Below, one piece after another: positions 5,400 through 5,780 of a stretch of DNA of 5,780 nucleotides. The position numbers and the translations under genes were made by a program. A model generated the notes under the pieces. That model was given only the letters and a program-made list of their open reading frames with translations. It was not told the origin of the DNA and ran no database searches. The stretch is from Lachnoclostridium sp. UBA739 (GTDB taxonomy: Bacteria > Bacillota_A > Clostridia > Lachnospirales > Lachnospiraceae). Position 1 is the stretch's first letter. Each line of letters opens with the position of its first letter. Location of the stretch: NCBI GenBank assembly GCA_002297865.1, contig DBKX01000216.1, positions 14,286 through 20,065 on the forward strand, in the 5' to 3' direction.

Positions 5400-5780
5400 A
5401 TGAAATTAGACCAGATTTGGCTTGATTTACGTGAACAGAACGCCATAGCCAATGTAGAGAATATAATGACAGGATTACCTATCAAGAATGTGCTAGTAAA
5501 ACCTTCTATTTTAAAAGAGAAAAATGTAGGAGTTGGAAAGCGAATTCAGTTGGCCTTTTTTGTAGAAAACGAAAATGAGTTACGAGAAATAAAAAAAGAC
5601 GATATTGTAATTTCTGAAAAGGAAGAATTATTAAAGAGTGCCAAAGCAAAAGGACATAAGTGTGGTTTTTATGTAAAGGTAATTGACCGTGAAAGTCTTA
5701 ATTTAGCTTGGAGTCATGGTATTCAGTATGAATATTTGATTATTGAGTTTAAGGACCCAACCAACATTCCATTAGAGCTT
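5400..5780 (+). CDS. 3-dehydroquinate synthase II-type enzyme, N-terminal part (runs off the window)
   Basis: The frame is open from ATG 5400 to the window end, giving 127 residues without a stop. It begins MKLDQIWLDLRE, continues with KKDDIVISEKEELLKSAKAK (about 72-91) and reaches EYLIIEFKDPTNIPLEL (111-127). The last stretch aligns with the conserved 'DW-x-IIPLENLIA' region of 3-dehydroquinate synthase II (archaeal AroB', MJ1249; Streptomyces GriH), and the N-terminal order of short strands and helices also fits. In archaea the enzyme oxidatively deaminates and cyclises ADH to dehydroquinate with NAD+. GriH instead yields 3-amino-4-hydroxybenzoate. The adjacent ADH-synthase-type gene makes the assignment much stronger than this fragment alone would. 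About two thirds of the usual length of roughly 350 residues lies outside, so the product cannot be predicted here. Confidence 0.85.
   Translation, partial: MKLDQIWLDLREQNAIANVENIMTGLPIKNVLVKPSILKEKNVGVGKRIQLAFFVENENELREIKKDDIVISEKEELLKSAKAKGHKCGFYVKVIDRESLNLAWSHGIQYEYLIIEFKDPTNIPLEL

Noticed and set aside
4952..5485. Minus-strand open frame of 177 codons
   Set aside because: It is antisense to the aldolase catalytic region and to the start of the next gene; the translation is low-complexity and shadow-like with no motif.

Overview
The window is a tightly packed, single-strand (+) biosynthetic operon segment from an AT-rich organism. Strong AGGAGG-type ribosome binding sites, AT-rich codon choice and a small stand-alone carrier protein of clostridial style point to a Firmicute (Clostridia, possibly Lachnospiraceae-like). 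That placement is inference from composition and style; no marker gene is present.

Layout: a possible tail of an upstream gene (1-23); a radical SAM protein with an atypical SPASM-like C-terminus (37-1131); an acyl/peptidyl carrier protein (1138-1383); a second radical SAM protein with a reduced 'twitch'-like auxiliary cluster domain (1399-2463); a family 2 glycosyltransferase (2463-3389); a DegT/DnrJ/EryC1/StrS PLP aminotransferase (3376-4614); a class I aldolase of the 2-amino-3,7-dideoxy-D-threo-hept-6-ulosonate (ADH) synthase family (4615-5388); and the N-terminal part of a 3-dehydroquinate synthase II-type enzyme that runs off the right edge (5400-5780). Gene junctions run from a 14-nt overlap to a 15-nt gap. 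I see no internal promoter or terminator, so co-transcription is likely. No stretch over 300 bases lacks a gene. I found no RNA gene, mobile element or CRISPR array.

How the genes may work together: the aldolase plus DHQ-synthase-II pair is the archaeal-type entry to dehydroquinate. In Streptomyces a related pair (GriI/GriH of grixazone) makes 3-amino-4-hydroxybenzoate from aspartate semialdehyde and a triose phosphate. Here the pair sits with an aminotransferase, a glycosyltransferase, a carrier protein and two radical SAM enzymes, which suggests a specialised metabolite built on an amino-carbocycle or aminohydroxybenzoate-like unit. The set recalls aminocyclitol antibiotic logic (butirosin: carrier protein, twitch radical SAM dehydrogenase, DegT aminotransferase, glycosyltransferase), but with a different ring-forming chemistry. 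The product, the carrier-loading enzyme, transport and resistance genes are not in the window. The pathway as a whole is inference; the individual family calls are well supported.
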